From Adiantum capillus-veneris (taxonomy: Eukaryota > Streptophyta > Polypodiopsida > Polypodiales > Pteridaceae), in NCBI GenBank assembly GCA_014529385.2, contig CM043942.1, positions 37,013,969 through 37,043,968 of the forward strand: a stretch of DNA of 30,000 nucleotides. The letters are read 5' to 3'. Below are positions 29,952 to 30,000 of this stretch, piece after piece. The notes below the pieces were generated by a model, which was not told the origin of the DNA, ran no database searches, and was given only the letters and a program-made list of their open reading frames with translations. Position numbers and translations under genes: made by a program. Within the stretch, counting starts at the first letter, position 1; each line of letters starts with the position of its first letter.

Positions 29952-30000
29952 AGACAAGACAAAGACATGATAGAAGAGTCATCTTAATTCATTAGAAAGT

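Overview
The window looks like nuclear DNA of a land plant with a large, repeat-filled genome. Almost everything recognisable is Ty3/gypsy LTR-retrotransposon: a chromovirus-like family on the + strand, and a second, Tat/Athila-like family on both strands. One intact-looking, intron-containing gene of unknown function lies at the right edge. There is no bacterial-type gene organisation, rRNA, tRNA or CRISPR. The species cannot be named from this sequence.

Layout. 1-1300: an acidic ORF remnant, a 31-base G run and a + strand reverse transcriptase (RT) fragment. 1307-1425: a (GA)n tract. About 1640-3570: a decayed minus-strand charged, coiled-coil-rich frame. 3570-6390: AT-rich DNA without genes, holding a recurring 18-base palindromic motif, one of whose copies is extended into a 52-base hairpin. 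6390-7440, minus strand: an N/Q-rich ORF and an aspartic-protease remnant. 7587-13033 and 22964-23490, minus strand: one old Ty3/gypsy element (gag-like, protease, RT, RNase H, integrase) split by a later insertion. 13034-22963: a complete-length but dead + strand chromovirus-like element with two LTRs, a tRNA-iMet primer site, a polypurine tract and a GCTTG target-site duplication. 19090-20622: a solo LTR of the same family inside that element's integrase gene, with its own CTTTC duplication. 23570-24106: another chromovirus integrase tail. 25783-25800: an orphan tRNA-Asp primer site. 26854-28420: a + strand RT-RNase H-integrase remnant. 28424-29708: two exons of the unknown gene. 29832-29948: a compound CT/TA microsatellite.

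The insertion order can be read directly: old minus-strand element, then the 13-23 kb element, then the solo LTR. Removing each insertion together with one copy of its 5-base duplication restores a continuous reading frame. All retroelement genes are broken by stops, frameshifts or lost catalytic residues, and none looks able to move by itself.

A second theme is local tandem duplication. Ten or so direct duplications with units of 40-118 bp are scattered through different sequence types, including one that copied an intron acceptor of the host gene. No new defence or metabolic system was found. The points most worth checking are the unknown gene, the duplicated splice acceptor, the tandem-duplication pattern, the extra protease downstream of an integrase, and the palindromic motif.
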